The position numbers and the translations under genes are program-made. Under the pieces are notes generated by a model. It was not told the origin of the DNA and made no database searches. It saw only the letters and a program-made list of their open reading frames with translations. From an uncultured Acetobacteraceae bacterium (GTDB lineage: Bacteria; Pseudomonadota; Alphaproteobacteria; Acetobacterales; Acetobacteraceae): a stretch of DNA of 42,158 bases. Location: positions 1 to 42,158 of the forward strand of contig CAITUP010000018.1 in assembly GCA_903895595.1 (NCBI GenBank). The letters are read 5' to 3'. Below are positions 8,482-17,530 of this stretch, piece by piece (positions within the stretch are counted from its first letter, which is position 1; every line of letters begins with the position of its first letter).

Positions 8482-9602
8482 ACTTCGCCGTCACCTTGTC
8501 GTTCTATATCGCCCGGCAATTCGCGCTCGCGGCCACGGCCATGCTGTTCGCATTGTCCGGTCTGGTCGCGATGTTCGATTTTATCGAGCTGCTGCGCCGC
8601 TCCACCAGCCGGCCGGACGCGACCTTCGCCCTGGTCGGCCAGATCGCCGGTTTGCGGCTGCCCTACATCGCCATGGAAATCCTGCCCTTCGCGATCCTGT
8701 TGGGCGGGATCCTCTGCTTCTGGCGGCTCACGCGGTCCTCCGAACTGATCGTGGCCCGAGCGGCGGGGATTTCGGCGTGGGAGTTCCTGGCGGCACCGAC
8801 ATTGTGCGCGGCCCTGTTCGGCGTCGCCGCCACCGCCGCCATCAGCCCCATCTCCTCCATCATGCTCGCTCGGGCCGAGGCGCTGGATAACACCTACCTC
8901 CGCACCAACGGCGGTCCGCTGGCGCTGAACGGCGGAGAGTTGTGGCTGCGGCAGTCCGACCGCATGCCCGCCTCCACCCGCGGCACGCAAGGCGTCGCGA
9001 TCATTCACGCCCACGGGGTGGAACTGCGCGGCAAGACCCTGACGGCGCAACAGGTCAGCGTGTTCCGCCTCGACTCCGGCGACCGCCTGCTGTCCCGCAT
9101 CGAAGCGGCCCGCGCGACCCTCGGCACCGGTGAGTGGCTGCTGGAGAGCGCCCGCACGGTCCGCCCCGATCAAGCGCCCGAGCAACTCCGCAATCTGACT
9201 CTGCCGACGGACCTGACGGTCGGCCGGGTACAGGAAAGCTTCGCCTCCCCCGACACGCTGTCCGTGTGGGCGCTGCCCGATTTCATCGGTCTGCTGGAGC
9301 GTTCGGGATTTTCGTCCATTCGCCATCGCCTGCATTTTCAGGCGTTGCTGGCCGCGCCCTTGCTGGCGGCGACCATGTCCCTGGTCTCCGCCGGATTTTC
9401 CATGCGCCCGGCGCGGCGCGGCGGCGTCGCCCGCATGATCGGCGGCGGCGTGGCCACCGGCTTCGCCTTGTTCCTGGTTTCGAAAATCGCGGCGGAGCTC
9501 GGCCAATCCGGCGCGATCCCGGTGGAGCTCGCCGCCTGGGCACCCACCTTGTCCGGATTGATGCTGGCTGTAGCCTTGCTGCTGCACACGGAAGACGGTT
9601 AG
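8478..9602 (+). CDS. lptG: LPS export ABC transporter permease LptG
   Basis: A 374-residue YjgP/YjgQ protein with the same plan as its neighbour: N-terminal helices starting at FYIARQFALAATAMLF, a periplasmic middle domain with LNGGELWLRQ, and three C-terminal helices. It pairs with LptF in the LPS exporter. The start overlaps the lptF stop by four bases (ATGA), implying translational coupling and fixing ATG 8478. The frame is open upstream of that, but only as a shadow of lptF. lptD begins two bases after its stop codon. Confidence 0.9.
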   Translation: MNFAVTLSFYIARQFALAATAMLFALSGLVAMFDFIELLRRSTSRPDATFALVGQIAGLRLPYIAMEILPFAILLGGILCFWRLTRSSELIVARAAGISAWEFLAAPTLCAALFGVAATAAISPISSIMLARAEALDNTYLRTNGGPLALNGGELWLRQSDRMPASTRGTQGVAIIHAHGVELRGKTLTAQQVSVFRLDSGDRLLSRIEAARATLGTGEWLLESARTVRPDQAPEQLRNLTLPTDLTVGRVQESFASPDTLSVWALPDFIGLLERSGFSSIRHRLHFQALLAAPLLAATMSLVSAGFSMRPARRGGVARMIGGGVATGFALFLVSKIAAELGQSGAIPVELAAWAPTLSGLMLAVALLLHTEDG

Positions 9603-9604
9603 CC

Positions 9605-11833
9605 ATGATCCGCCGCCCCCCAAAAGGTCGCCTTTTTGCCTGCTGCGTCGCCGTGGCGCTGCTGTGCACGGCCTCCGCCCAGGCGCAGCTGCGGATGCCG
9701 GCTGCCGCGGCCGGCGGCGGTGCGGGTTCGAAGGATGCGCCGGTGACCTTCACCGCCGATGAGGTCGATTACGACCGCGAGCACGGGTTGGTGATCGCGC
9801 ACGGATCGGTGGAAGCTTGGCAGAACGATCACGTGTTGCGCGCCGACGAAATTGTCTTCGACCGTAACACCGGCGTCGCCGCCGCGCATGGCAATGTGGC
9901 GCTGCTGGAACCCGATGGACAGACGGTGTTCGGCAGCTACGCCGAAATGCGTAATGACATGAACGACGGCGTGCTGAAGGGCATGAGCGCGCGGATGGCC
10001 GAAAATGGCCGGCTCGCCGCCAATGGCGCGCGCCGTACCGGCGGATTGATCAACGAACTGTCCCGCGTCGTCTATTCGTCGTGCGACGTATGCGCCAAGG
10101 ATCCGTTGAAGGCGCCGTTGTGGCAGATCAAAGCTCGGTCGGCGGTGCAGGACCTCGAACACAAGAAGATCGAGTACTACAATGCGACGCTGGAGATGTA
10201 TGGCGTTCCGGTCGCGTATTTCCCCTATCTGACCCATCCCGACCCCTCGGTGCCCCGCCAGTCCGGCATTCTGACTCCCTGGGCCGGCAACTCGTCCAGC
10301 GTGGGCGTGTTTTTCGCTCAGCCCTATTACTGGGCGATCGACGGTCAGTCGGATGCGACCATCGTACCGATGATCACCTCCAAGACCGGGCCGCAGCTCG
10401 ACGTACAATATCGCCGGGCTTTCAATAGCGGCACGCTGCTGGTCAACGGGTCGGCGGGATATGTGGCGTCGGCCCCGCAAGGGACGATCGTCGCGCGGGG
10501 GCAGTTCGCCTACGACGATACGTGGCGTTGGGGCTTCGACATCAACCGGGCGTCGTCGCTGATCTATCTGCGGGACTTCCACACCGGCCTGGATCTTACG
10601 GGCTCGTTCACCCAGCTGCCGAGCACCGTGTATCTGGAAGGTTTCGGAGAGGGCGCGTACAGCCGCTTCGACATCATGTCGTATCAGAGTATCAACACCA
10701 GCGTTTCCAACGACATTCTGCCGCTGGTTCTGCCGCGCTACCAATACAGCTATTTCGGCAAGCCCGACGCGCTCGGCGGCAGGCTCTCGTTGGACGTCAG
10801 CGCCTACAACATCCTTCGCAATGCGGGGACCGACAGCAAACGCGCCAGCCTGACCGCCAACTGGACCCGCCCGTTCACCGGGGCGTTGGGCGACCGCTGG
10901 AAGCTGACATTGCACGGCGACGCCGCGGCCTACGACGCCACGCAGTTGAACGATCAGCCGAATTTCGGACAGGTTGGCCGCATCGATACCGCGCGCGCCC
11001 TGCCGCAGATCGCCATCGATGTGCGCTGGCCGTTCGCGCGCAACTCCGGCGCTTGGGGCACGCAACTGATCGAACCCATGGCACAGGTGATCCTCGCACC
11101 GCGCACCGGCGGCAGTCAGCTGTTCAAGCTGCCCAACGAAGACAGCATGGATTTCGAGTTCAGCGACGCCAACCTGTTCGGCTTCAACCGCTTCCCCGGC
11201 ATCGACCGGCTGGAAGGCGGCACCCGTTTGAACGCGGCGTTGCATGGCGCGTGGTACCTGGGCGGCACTACCTTCGACGGGCTGTTCGGGCAATCCTACC
11301 GGACGTTCAAGGACGATCTGTTCCCGGTGCAATCGGGCCTGCGTAACCAGGTGTCCGACTATGTCGGGCGGGGCACATTCTCCCCCACCAAATGGCTGGA
11401 CCTGACCTACCGGACGCGGCTCGATGCCAAGACCGGCGCCACCCGGATGGCCGACAGCACGGCATCGGTCGGCGGGCAACGTCTGCGGGTGACCGCGGGC
11501 TATTCGTATTCCTCGTTCAACCCCTATGCCTACTACGCGCAGGCTACCCCGCCGCCATTCGGTTCGGCCTACTACATGGCTCGGAACGAGGCGAGCCTGA
11601 CGGTTTCGTCGGGGTGGGAGAAGTACCGCGTCGTCGCCTTCGCGCGCCGCGATCTGGCCAGCAACCAGATGGTCGCCTACGGCGGCGACCTGGTCTACGA
11701 AGATGAGTGCTTCATCTTGGATTTGAAGTTCAATCGCCGGTATACGACCTACCTCTACGAAAACGGATCCACGACCCTGCTGCTGCAGTTCACCTTCAAG
11801 ACGGTGGGCCAAGTCGGTTATCGCGCTTTGTGA
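9605..11833 (+). CDS. lptD: LPS assembly outer-membrane protein LptD
   Basis: A 742-residue protein. It has a Sec signal peptide (about 1-28, ending SAQAQ) and an OstA/LptA-like periplasmic domain (about 45-150, with FTADEVDYDRE and GSVEAWQNDHVLRADEI). The rest is a long C-terminal beta-barrel ending in an aromatic-rich strand pattern. LptD with LptE inserts LPS into the outer leaflet of the outer membrane. A CDVC pair near residue 160 and a DECF motif near 700 match the cysteines used for disulphides in this family. It starts two bases after the lptG stop. An open frame runs upstream to 9134, but it lies inside lptG and carries no signal peptide. Confidence 0.93.
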   Translation: MIRRPPKGRLFACCVAVALLCTASAQAQLRMPAAAAGGGAGSKDAPVTFTADEVDYDREHGLVIAHGSVEAWQNDHVLRADEIVFDRNTGVAAAHGNVALLEPDGQTVFGSYAEMRNDMNDGVLKGMSARMAENGRLAANGARRTGGLINELSRVVYSSCDVCAKDPLKAPLWQIKARSAVQDLEHKKIEYYNATLEMYGVPVAYFPYLTHPDPSVPRQSGILTPWAGNSSSVGVFFAQPYYWAIDGQSDATIVPMITSKTGPQLDVQYRRAFNSGTLLVNGSAGYVASAPQGTIVARGQFAYDDTWRWGFDINRASSLIYLRDFHTGLDLTGSFTQLPSTVYLEGFGEGAYSRFDIMSYQSINTSVSNDILPLVLPRYQYSYFGKPDALGGRLSLDVSAYNILRNAGTDSKRASLTANWTRPFTGALGDRWKLTLHGDAAAYDATQLNDQPNFGQVGRIDTARALPQIAIDVRWPFARNSGAWGTQLIEPMAQVILAPRTGGSQLFKLPNEDSMDFEFSDANLFGFNRFPGIDRLEGGTRLNAALHGAWYLGGTTFDGLFGQSYRTFKDDLFPVQSGLRNQVSDYVGRGTFSPTKWLDLTYRTRLDAKTGATRMADSTASVGGQRLRVTAGYSYSSFNPYAYYAQATPPPFGSAYYMARNEASLTVSSGWEKYRVVAFARRDLASNQMVAYGGDLVYEDECFILDLKFNRRYTTYLYENGSTTLLLQFTFKTVGQVGYRAL

Positions 11834-11846
11834 TGGTAGGGACACC

Positions 11847-13235
11847 ATGAGATCGGAAACGCCAGCCATGCCGAACCCGCCGACCGCATCCCGTCCTGCC
11901 CGCTTCCGCGGCCGAAAGGCCTTGATGGCGGTCGCCAGCGCCATGCTGTCCCTGTCCGCGCTGGCTTCGGCCGCGCAGGCCCAATCCACCGCCGCGCCCA
12001 AGGCCGCTCCGTCCGGGCCGCCGCCAGGCATTCGAATCGTGGCGGTTGTCGAAGGCGACGTCATCACCAATGGCGACGTGGAAAGCCGCACGCGCCTGTT
12101 CGCCATGTCCACCGGCCTGCCGATGGCGTCCGAGGTCCTGACCCGGCTGAAACCGCAAATCGTCAACCAGCTGGTCGATGAGCGGCTGCGTATTCAGGCC
12201 GTGCGCGACCACAAGATCGTCGTCGCCGACAAGGATATCGGCGCGGCTATCCGCGATATCGAACAGCGCAACAACATGCCGCCGGGCGGGTTGCGCGCGA
12301 AGCTCGCCGCCGCCGGCATCAGCCAGCGCACTCTCGTCGATCAAATCCGAGCGCAACTCGGCTGGAACCAGGTGCTGCGGGCGTTGATCGCGGACAAGCT
12401 TGTCGTGTCCGACACCGAGATCGACGAACAGCTCCGGTTGCGCGGGCAGAGGCCGAACGAGCAGGAATACCGCATGGGCGAGATCTTCATCCCCATCGAT
12501 AATCCGGCTCACACCGCCGATGCCCAACGGTTCGCCGAAACCGTTATCAAGGAACTGCGGGCCGGTGCGCCGTTCCCGCTGGTCGCCGCGCAGTTCAGCC
12601 AAACCCAAAGCGCCCTGGAAGGCGGGGAGCGCGGCTGGATCCAGACCAACCAGATGGACACCGAGGTGGCAGCTCTGGTCAACAGCATGCCGATCGGCGC
12701 CATCAGCAACCCGATCAAAGTGGCCGGCGGTTTCACCATCGTCACGCTGCAAGGCAAACGCAGCCAGGGGGCCGAACTGGGCACCGCGATAACATTGCGC
12801 CAGCTGTTTTTCCCCTTCAGCAGCCCGCTCAATCCGCAGGCGCCGACCGACCAGCAGCGCAAGACGCTGGAGAGCGCGCGTGCCGCGAGCGCGGGCGCGC
12901 ACGACTGCGCCCAAATGGAACAAATGGCCAAAACCGTCGCCGGCGCGGCTCAGCGGCCGGACCCGGGCGAAGTGCGGTTGGAGGGGCTTAATCCGCCGCC
13001 GTTCCGTCAGATGATCGCCTCGCTGCCGATCGGTAAAGCCAGCCAGCCGCTGATCGCCAATGACGGCGTGGCCGTGGTGATGGTCTGCTCCCGCGAACAG
13101 AAGCGCATGGCGACCCTGAGCCGGCAGGATATCCAGCGCCAGATTGCCAATGACCGCGTGGACCTGCTGTCCCGCCAGATGCTGCGCGACCTGCATCGCG
13201 GCGCCAACATCAGCCTGCGGGGGTCCGGCGCCTGA
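11847..13235 (+). CDS. surA: SurA-like periplasmic peptidyl-prolyl isomerase/chaperone
   Basis: A 462-residue protein. A signal peptide ends at about residue 46 (ALASAAQAQ). A SurA N-terminal helical domain follows (IVAVVEGDVITNGDVESR to VVSDTEIDEQL). A parvulin domain at about 205-310 contains YRMGEIFIPI, GGERGWIQ and IKVAGGFTIVTL. A second, less conserved parvulin-like region spans about 315-435. SurA carries unfolded outer-membrane proteins, LptD included, to the BAM complex, which fits its position directly after lptD. ATG 11847 has a purine-rich site upstream; ATG 11868 is an alternative that would shorten the long pre-signal region. Its stop overlaps the proposed rsmA start. Confidence 0.9.
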   Translation: MRSETPAMPNPPTASRPARFRGRKALMAVASAMLSLSALASAAQAQSTAAPKAAPSGPPPGIRIVAVVEGDVITNGDVESRTRLFAMSTGLPMASEVLTRLKPQIVNQLVDERLRIQAVRDHKIVVADKDIGAAIRDIEQRNNMPPGGLRAKLAAAGISQRTLVDQIRAQLGWNQVLRALIADKLVVSDTEIDEQLRLRGQRPNEQEYRMGEIFIPIDNPAHTADAQRFAETVIKELRAGAPFPLVAAQFSQTQSALEGGERGWIQTNQMDTEVAALVNSMPIGAISNPIKVAGGFTIVTLQGKRSQGAELGTAITLRQLFFPFSSPLNPQAPTDQQRKTLESARAASAGAHDCAQMEQMAKTVAGAAQRPDPGEVRLEGLNPPPFRQMIASLPIGKASQPLIANDGVAVVMVCSREQKRMATLSRQDIQRQIANDRVDLLSRQMLRDLHRGANISLRGSGA

Positions 13236-14044
13236 CCGCGTCGCCGCCCCCACTGCGGGACGTTATCGCTCGCCACGGTCTGGATGCCCGCCGGTCCCTG
13301 GGGCAGCACTTCCTGCTCGACGGCAACCTGACCGCTCGGATCGTCCGGTCGGCCGGCGACCTGACCGGCCGCCATGTGATCGAAGTCGGGCCGGGTCCCG
13401 GCGGTTTGACGCGGCCGCTGCTGGATTCTCCGGCCGCCAGCGTAACGGTGGTCGAGCTGGACGATCGCGCCGTGGCTATCATGCACGAACTGGCCGAAAC
13501 GGCCGGCGGGCGCTTGCGGGTGATCGCGGGCGACGCGGTGCGCATGGATATGACTGCCTTGGTCCCGCCGCCGCGCCAGATCGTCGCGAACCTGCCCTAC
13601 AACGTCGCATCGCCGTTGCTGGTGGGATGGCTGCGCCAAGCCAGCGCGTTCGAGCGGCTGACGTTGATGTTCCAGCAGGAAGTGGCCGAACGCATCTGCG
13701 CCGCGCCCTCGACCCCTGCCTACGGGCGGCTGTCGGTGCTGGCGCAATGGGTCGCCAAAGCGGAGATCATGGTCCGTCTGCCCCCCGACGCTTTCGTGCC
13801 GCCGCCAAAAGTCTGGTCCGCCGTGGTCGGGTTTACGCCGCTGCCGGAACAACCACCGGCCGATCTGTTCAGCCAGATGGAACGGCTGACGGCCGCCGCC
13901 TTCGGTCAGCGGCGCAAGATGCTGCGCGGGTCGTTGAAGCTGCTCGGCGGTGAGGCGCTGCTGGACAAGGCCGGTATCGCTGCCGACCGGCGGGCGGAGA
14001 CGCTGAGCGTGGCGGAGTTCGATCGGTTGGTGCGGTTGCTGTAG
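13232..14044 (+). CDS. rsmA: 16S rRNA dimethyladenosine transferase RsmA (KsgA), apparent CTG start
   Basis: The 270-residue product matches the family length. The N-terminal block is LRDVIARHGLDARRSLGQHFL (about 8-28), followed by the SAM-binding VGPGPGGLT (about 50) and the catalytic NLPYN (about 120). RsmA dimethylates two adenosines near the 3' end of 16S rRNA during small-subunit maturation. Between the in-frame stop at 13151 and residue 49 there is no ATG, GTG or TTG. The first GTG, at 13376, would remove the essential GQHFL region. CTG 13232 gives a natural N-terminus (x-TASPPPLRDVI), overlaps the surA stop as CTGA and has a GGGGG run about nine bases upstream. I therefore propose a CTG start coupled to surA. 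A base-call error at this position is the alternative. Confidence 0.85.
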   Translation: MTASPPPLRDVIARHGLDARRSLGQHFLLDGNLTARIVRSAGDLTGRHVIEVGPGPGGLTRPLLDSPAASVTVVELDDRAVAIMHELAETAGGRLRVIAGDAVRMDMTALVPPPRQIVANLPYNVASPLLVGWLRQASAFERLTLMFQQEVAERICAAPSTPAYGRLSVLAQWVAKAEIMVRLPPDAFVPPPKVWSAVVGFTPLPEQPPADLFSQMERLTAAAFGQRRKMLRGSLKLLGGEALLDKAGIAADRRAETLSVAEFDRLVRLL

Positions 14045-14047
14045 CGG

Positions 14048-14974
14048 CTATTCCCCCACCCGAAACACCGCTTTCCCCGGTATCCGCCGTTCCCGCAGCG
14101 CGATGGCGACTTCGGTGAAATCGCTCCAGCTGCGTTCCACCCCGACCGCCGGCCGCAAGTGCCCGCTCGCGATCATCCCCACCAGCTCGGCCAAATCGGG
14201 CCCGAACCGTTCCTCCGCTTCCGACGTGAAATAGAAGAAGCTCTGGATCCGGGCGTTTTGCGAGCCCCTGAAATCCGCGAAACTCAACGTCGTCTCGGCG
14301 GCGGCCGAGTTGCCGTACAGCGCTACCGTCCCCCGAGGCTCCACCAGCTTCACGGCCGTGGACAGAGACGATCCGCCGCCTGATTCCAGGATCAGCCAAT
14401 AGCGGCCGGTGGCGGTTTCGATCCCCTCGACCACGTCATGCGCGCCCAGTTCGCGCAAACCCGCGGCGCGGGCGGCGTTGCCCACGACAGCTGTGACATG
14501 CGCGCCAGCCTGCGCGGCGATGCAGATCGCCAACGTGCCCACCCCGCCCGCCGCCCCGGTGATCAACACCCGCTTTCCCGCCAGCATCCCACCCAGCCGC
14601 AGGCAGCGCAGCGCCGTCAGCCCGGCCACGGGCAGCGTGCTCGCCGCCGCATCCGTCACGTTATCCGGCAGCGCCGCCATCCGGTGCCCCGCGACCGCCA
14701 CCCGCTCGGCCCAGCCGTATTGATCCGTCAACGCGACAACGCGGCTGCCCTCTGGCGGCCCCGAGCCGTCGGCCGCGGCCTTCAGCACGACTCCCGCGAC
14801 ATCCTGGCCGGGAATCCAGCCGACCCCGTTGCGGGTGATGCCCGCCAGTTCGCCGCGGTTCAGCGAGAATTTTTTTACAGCGACCAGAGCCTCATTACGG
14901 GCTGGTTGCGGTTCGGGCACGTCCTGGATCGCCATCGGCGCGCCCGGGTCCAAAGTGGTAACAAGCGCGCGCAT
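14048..14974 (-). CDS. Medium-chain dehydrogenase/reductase, quinone-oxidoreductase-like
   Basis: A 308-residue MDR-superfamily protein. The GroES-like N-terminal part (about 5-110, with SLNRGELAGI and PGQDVAGVV) lacks the usual catalytic zinc cysteine. A Rossmann domain follows with VLITGAAGGVGTLA near residue 140. This pattern fits zinc-free NADPH quinone or enone reductases. The start is ATG 14974, one base after the stop of the upstream phosphotriesterase-like gene, so the two are certainly co-transcribed. In the cluster it may reduce an unsaturated intermediate. It faces rsmA tail to tail, with three bases between the stops. Confidence 0.85.
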   Translation of the reverse strand: MRALVTTLDPGAPMAIQDVPEPQPARNEALVAVKKFSLNRGELAGITRNGVGWIPGQDVAGVVLKAAADGSGPPEGSRVVALTDQYGWAERVAVAGHRMAALPDNVTDAAASTLPVAGLTALRCLRLGGMLAGKRVLITGAAGGVGTLAICIAAQAGAHVTAVVGNAARAAGLRELGAHDVVEGIETATGRYWLILESGGGSSLSTAVKLVEPRGTVALYGNSAAAETTLSFADFRGSQNARIQSFFYFTSEAEERFGPDLAELVGMIASGHLRPAVGVERSWSDFTEVAIALRERRIPGKAVFRVGE

Positions 14975-14975
14975 C

Positions 14976-15977
14976 TCAGGCGTGCCCCGTCGGCAGTGGC
15001 TCTCCTGCGAAGAACCGGCGGGGATTGTCGTCCAGGATCGAGAAAATCTCGGCATCCGTCAGCCCGCGATCGCGCAGCATCGGCACGAAATCGGTAAACA
15101 GATAGGTGTAGGGCGGCGGCCAGGCACCCTGGGCTTTCAGGGCGTCGATCTTCGCCTGCTCCTCCGGCGGGACCTGCCGCGCGAACTTGCCGTACCAGCC
15201 GCAATGCCGGTCCTGCGACATCATGATCTGCGCCTTGTGTCCGCCGCGCACCAGCTTCACGAGGTTATCGGCGCGGGTTTCGTCGGGCATGTAGCGATGC
15301 AGGCCGATGCGATCGAAACCGATATAGACTCCGCCATCGACGATGCGCTTGTGATAGGCCGGATCGGCATTGCCGCAGCAATGCCCGATCAGGCATTTAT
15401 GTGGCGCGACGCCATTGGCATCGAACGCCGCGATCTGATCCGGCCCGCCGAACCCGTCATGCGTGTGCGTAATGATCGGCACGCCGGTCGCCTTCTGCGC
15501 CATCGACGCGGCTTCCAGGAATTTCATTTCCAGCGGCGTGATGATGGGCGCACCGGTCGCCACCTTGATCGCGCCGGCCCGTACGCCGGTTTTGTCGATG
15601 CCTTTTTCGATTTCCCGGATGTAGAGTTCGGCGATTTCCTCGACGGACCGAGCGCGCCAGTAGATCGGGAGGCCCATGGCCTCGAAATAGAAGCCGGTGG
15701 TACAGACGACGTTCATTTCGGCTTTTTCGGCGATTTCCGCCATCATGCCGGCGTCGCGGCCGAGTTCGATCGGGCACGGATCCACGAAGGTGCGGACGCC
15801 GTGGACGACGCGCAATTCGGTTAGGCGTTTGACCGCTTCCTTGATGAAGCCGGGGCGGTCGAACGTGACGCCGGAATCGAATTCCGAACCGTGGAAGGCA
15901 ATATACAGGTGCTCGTGCATAAGCGTGCGCCCGAGTCGATCGAGCGCGACGGGTCCGGTGACGGTTTGGACGGACAT
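14976..15977 (-). CDS. Phosphotriesterase-like metal-dependent hydrolase
   Basis: A 333-residue TIM-barrel hydrolase of the phosphotriesterase family. The metal-ligand set is complete: HEHL (His21, His23), the bridging Lys in IKVATGAP (about 140), THTHD (about 175), IGHCCG (about 200) and SQDRH (about 255). Family members are mostly lactonases or esterases; true organophosphate hydrolases are a minority, so no substrate is claimed. It starts 11 bases after the stop of the upstream carboxylesterase and ends one base before the reductase start. The esterase-hydrolase-reductase order suggests stepwise opening of an ester or lactone. Confidence 0.88.
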   Translation of the reverse strand: MSVQTVTGPVALDRLGRTLMHEHLYIAFHGSEFDSGVTFDRPGFIKEAVKRLTELRVVHGVRTFVDPCPIELGRDAGMMAEIAEKAEMNVVCTTGFYFEAMGLPIYWRARSVEEIAELYIREIEKGIDKTGVRAGAIKVATGAPIITPLEMKFLEAASMAQKATGVPIITHTHDGFGGPDQIAAFDANGVAPHKCLIGHCCGNADPAYHKRIVDGGVYIGFDRIGLHRYMPDETRADNLVKLVRGGHKAQIMMSQDRHCGWYGKFARQVPPEEQAKIDALKAQGAWPPPYTYLFTDFVPMLRDRGLTDAEIFSILDDNPRRFFAGEPLPTGHA

Positions 15978-15988
15978 GGGGATGTTCC

Positions 15989-17530
15989 TTAGATCGTGGT
16001 GCCGGTGATTTCCTGCCAGAGCTGGCGTGCCTCGCCGCGCAAATCGTTTTGGATCCGCGGTTCGACATCCAGCAGCAGGGTCGGCCGTTCCGTTACGTTA
16101 TATTCCGGCCAATGCGGGATCGTTTCGTTGTTCGGGTTGCCGTTGCGCGCGAAAGCGATCCAGGTCGATGCCATCGTCGCGGCCACTTTGCGCGCGCCGG
16201 GGCTCATGTCGGTGGCGTTGGTCAGGTCGATCGTATCGAACGTAAACGGCACATCCAGCGCGTGCGGCGCGCCGAGGCGCCCTTCGAACAACGGCGTTTC
16301 CCACTCGAACGAATACATCCACACCGGCGCCTGCTTCTGCGCGGCTTTGCGCTGCGCTACGGTAAGGGAACGAATGCGGAAATTGGAATCCGTTGTCGCC
16401 GCGATCAGGCGTTGCGCCGGATTGGCGCGGGGATAGAGCCGGCGGTAGGTCTCGATCACCCGGTCCGCGTGCCGGCCGGCGATGGCGAAGATGCGGTCGC
16501 GGGCCTCGGCTTCCGACAGGGTGCGGAACCAGATGCGATCGACGGTCGCGTAGAAGCTGGTCATTTCGTCCTTCATGTCGCCGATCATCAACGGAATATC
16601 GGCGGACAGAGGCGCCGCGTCGGGATCGAACGGATGGCGCGGCAGAATATCGCCATCGACCACCGGTCCGAACGCGTAGCGATCGAACAGCGGCCGTTCG
16701 GCGGGACCAAGTGCCTTGGTGACGGGGGCGACGGCGGCAAGAAGGTCGGCGACGGGGACGGTTTGCAGTTTCCGGGCGTCTGTTACGCCGAAGCGCTTCA
16801 GCACGATCTCCGCCAGTTTCGCGCCCCGCGCCGGGTTGCCGAGCACGACCGAAGCGCCGCTTTGGATGATTGCCTTATGGAACAAGCCTCGGGCGCGGGG
16901 CATGGTCATCAGCGTGCTGACCTTCCCGCCGCCACCGGATTCCCCGAAAATCGTCACATTGCCGGGGTCGCCGCCGAATTGGGCGATATTATCCCGCACC
17001 CATTCCAGCGCCGCGACAAGATCGAGCACGCCAGCGTTGCCGGAATGTTTGAAATCCGCGCCGCCGATCTCGGCCAGATGCAAATGCGCGAAAATGTTCA
17101 GCCTGTGGTTTACCGTCACGACCACCACGTCGCCCCGGTTGCACAGACGCGATCCCTGCTGACGGTCGGAATTCGCCGACCCGTAGGAAAACGCGCCGCC
17201 ATGCAGCCACACCATGACCGGGCGCTTGCCGGAGGTTCCCGGGGTCCAGACGTTCAGAGTTTGGCAAGCCTCGGTCTCCGCCGCCGAATCCGTGGCGCCC
17301 GAGAAATTCGCCAGCTCCGGCCGTGTCGCCGACCTCAGCCCTGCCTGCGGCGCTCGGCTGGTGTATTCGGTCGCTTCGCGGATGCCGGCCCAAGCGTCTG
17401 GCTTCCGAGGCGGCATGAAGCGTTCGGCGGTGCCGTAGGGGACGGATTTATAGGCCGCCACGCCCTCGATCATGGCGCCGCGGACACGGCCGGCGGTGGT
17501 TTCGACGATCGGTGCTGCTGTGTCGGTCAT
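15989..17530 (-). CDS. Type B carboxylesterase
   Basis: A 513-residue alpha/beta hydrolase of the cholinesterase/type B carboxylesterase family. It shows VWLHGGAF (oxyanion hole, about 105), the FGESGGGGK nucleophile elbow (about 195) and GAPHALDVPF near 425 carrying the catalytic His. There is no signal peptide, so it is probably cytosolic. It is the first gene of the minus-strand set and begins at the edge of the 350-base divergent gap. The family hydrolyses carboxylic esters broadly; here it probably starts breakdown of an ester compound. Confidence 0.9.
   Translation of the reverse strand: MTDTAAPIVETTAGRVRGAMIEGVAAYKSVPYGTAERFMPPRKPDAWAGIREATEYTSRAPQAGLRSATRPELANFSGATDSAAETEACQTLNVWTPGTSGKRPVMVWLHGGAFSYGSANSDRQQGSRLCNRGDVVVVTVNHRLNIFAHLHLAEIGGADFKHSGNAGVLDLVAALEWVRDNIAQFGGDPGNVTIFGESGGGGKVSTLMTMPRARGLFHKAIIQSGASVVLGNPARGAKLAEIVLKRFGVTDARKLQTVPVADLLAAVAPVTKALGPAERPLFDRYAFGPVVDGDILPRHPFDPDAAPLSADIPLMIGDMKDEMTSFYATVDRIWFRTLSEAEARDRIFAIAGRHADRVIETYRRLYPRANPAQRLIAATTDSNFRIRSLTVAQRKAAQKQAPVWMYSFEWETPLFEGRLGAPHALDVPFTFDTIDLTNATDMSPGARKVAATMASTWIAFARNGNPNNETIPHWPEYNVTERPTLLLDVEPRIQNDLRGEARQLWQEITGTTI

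Noticed and set aside
9599..12166. Open frame of about 855 codons on the minus strand opposite lptD
   Set aside because: It lies fully across lptD and the lptD-surA junction, has His/Arg/Gln-heavy low-complexity composition typical of antisense frames in GC-rich DNA, and shows no domain.
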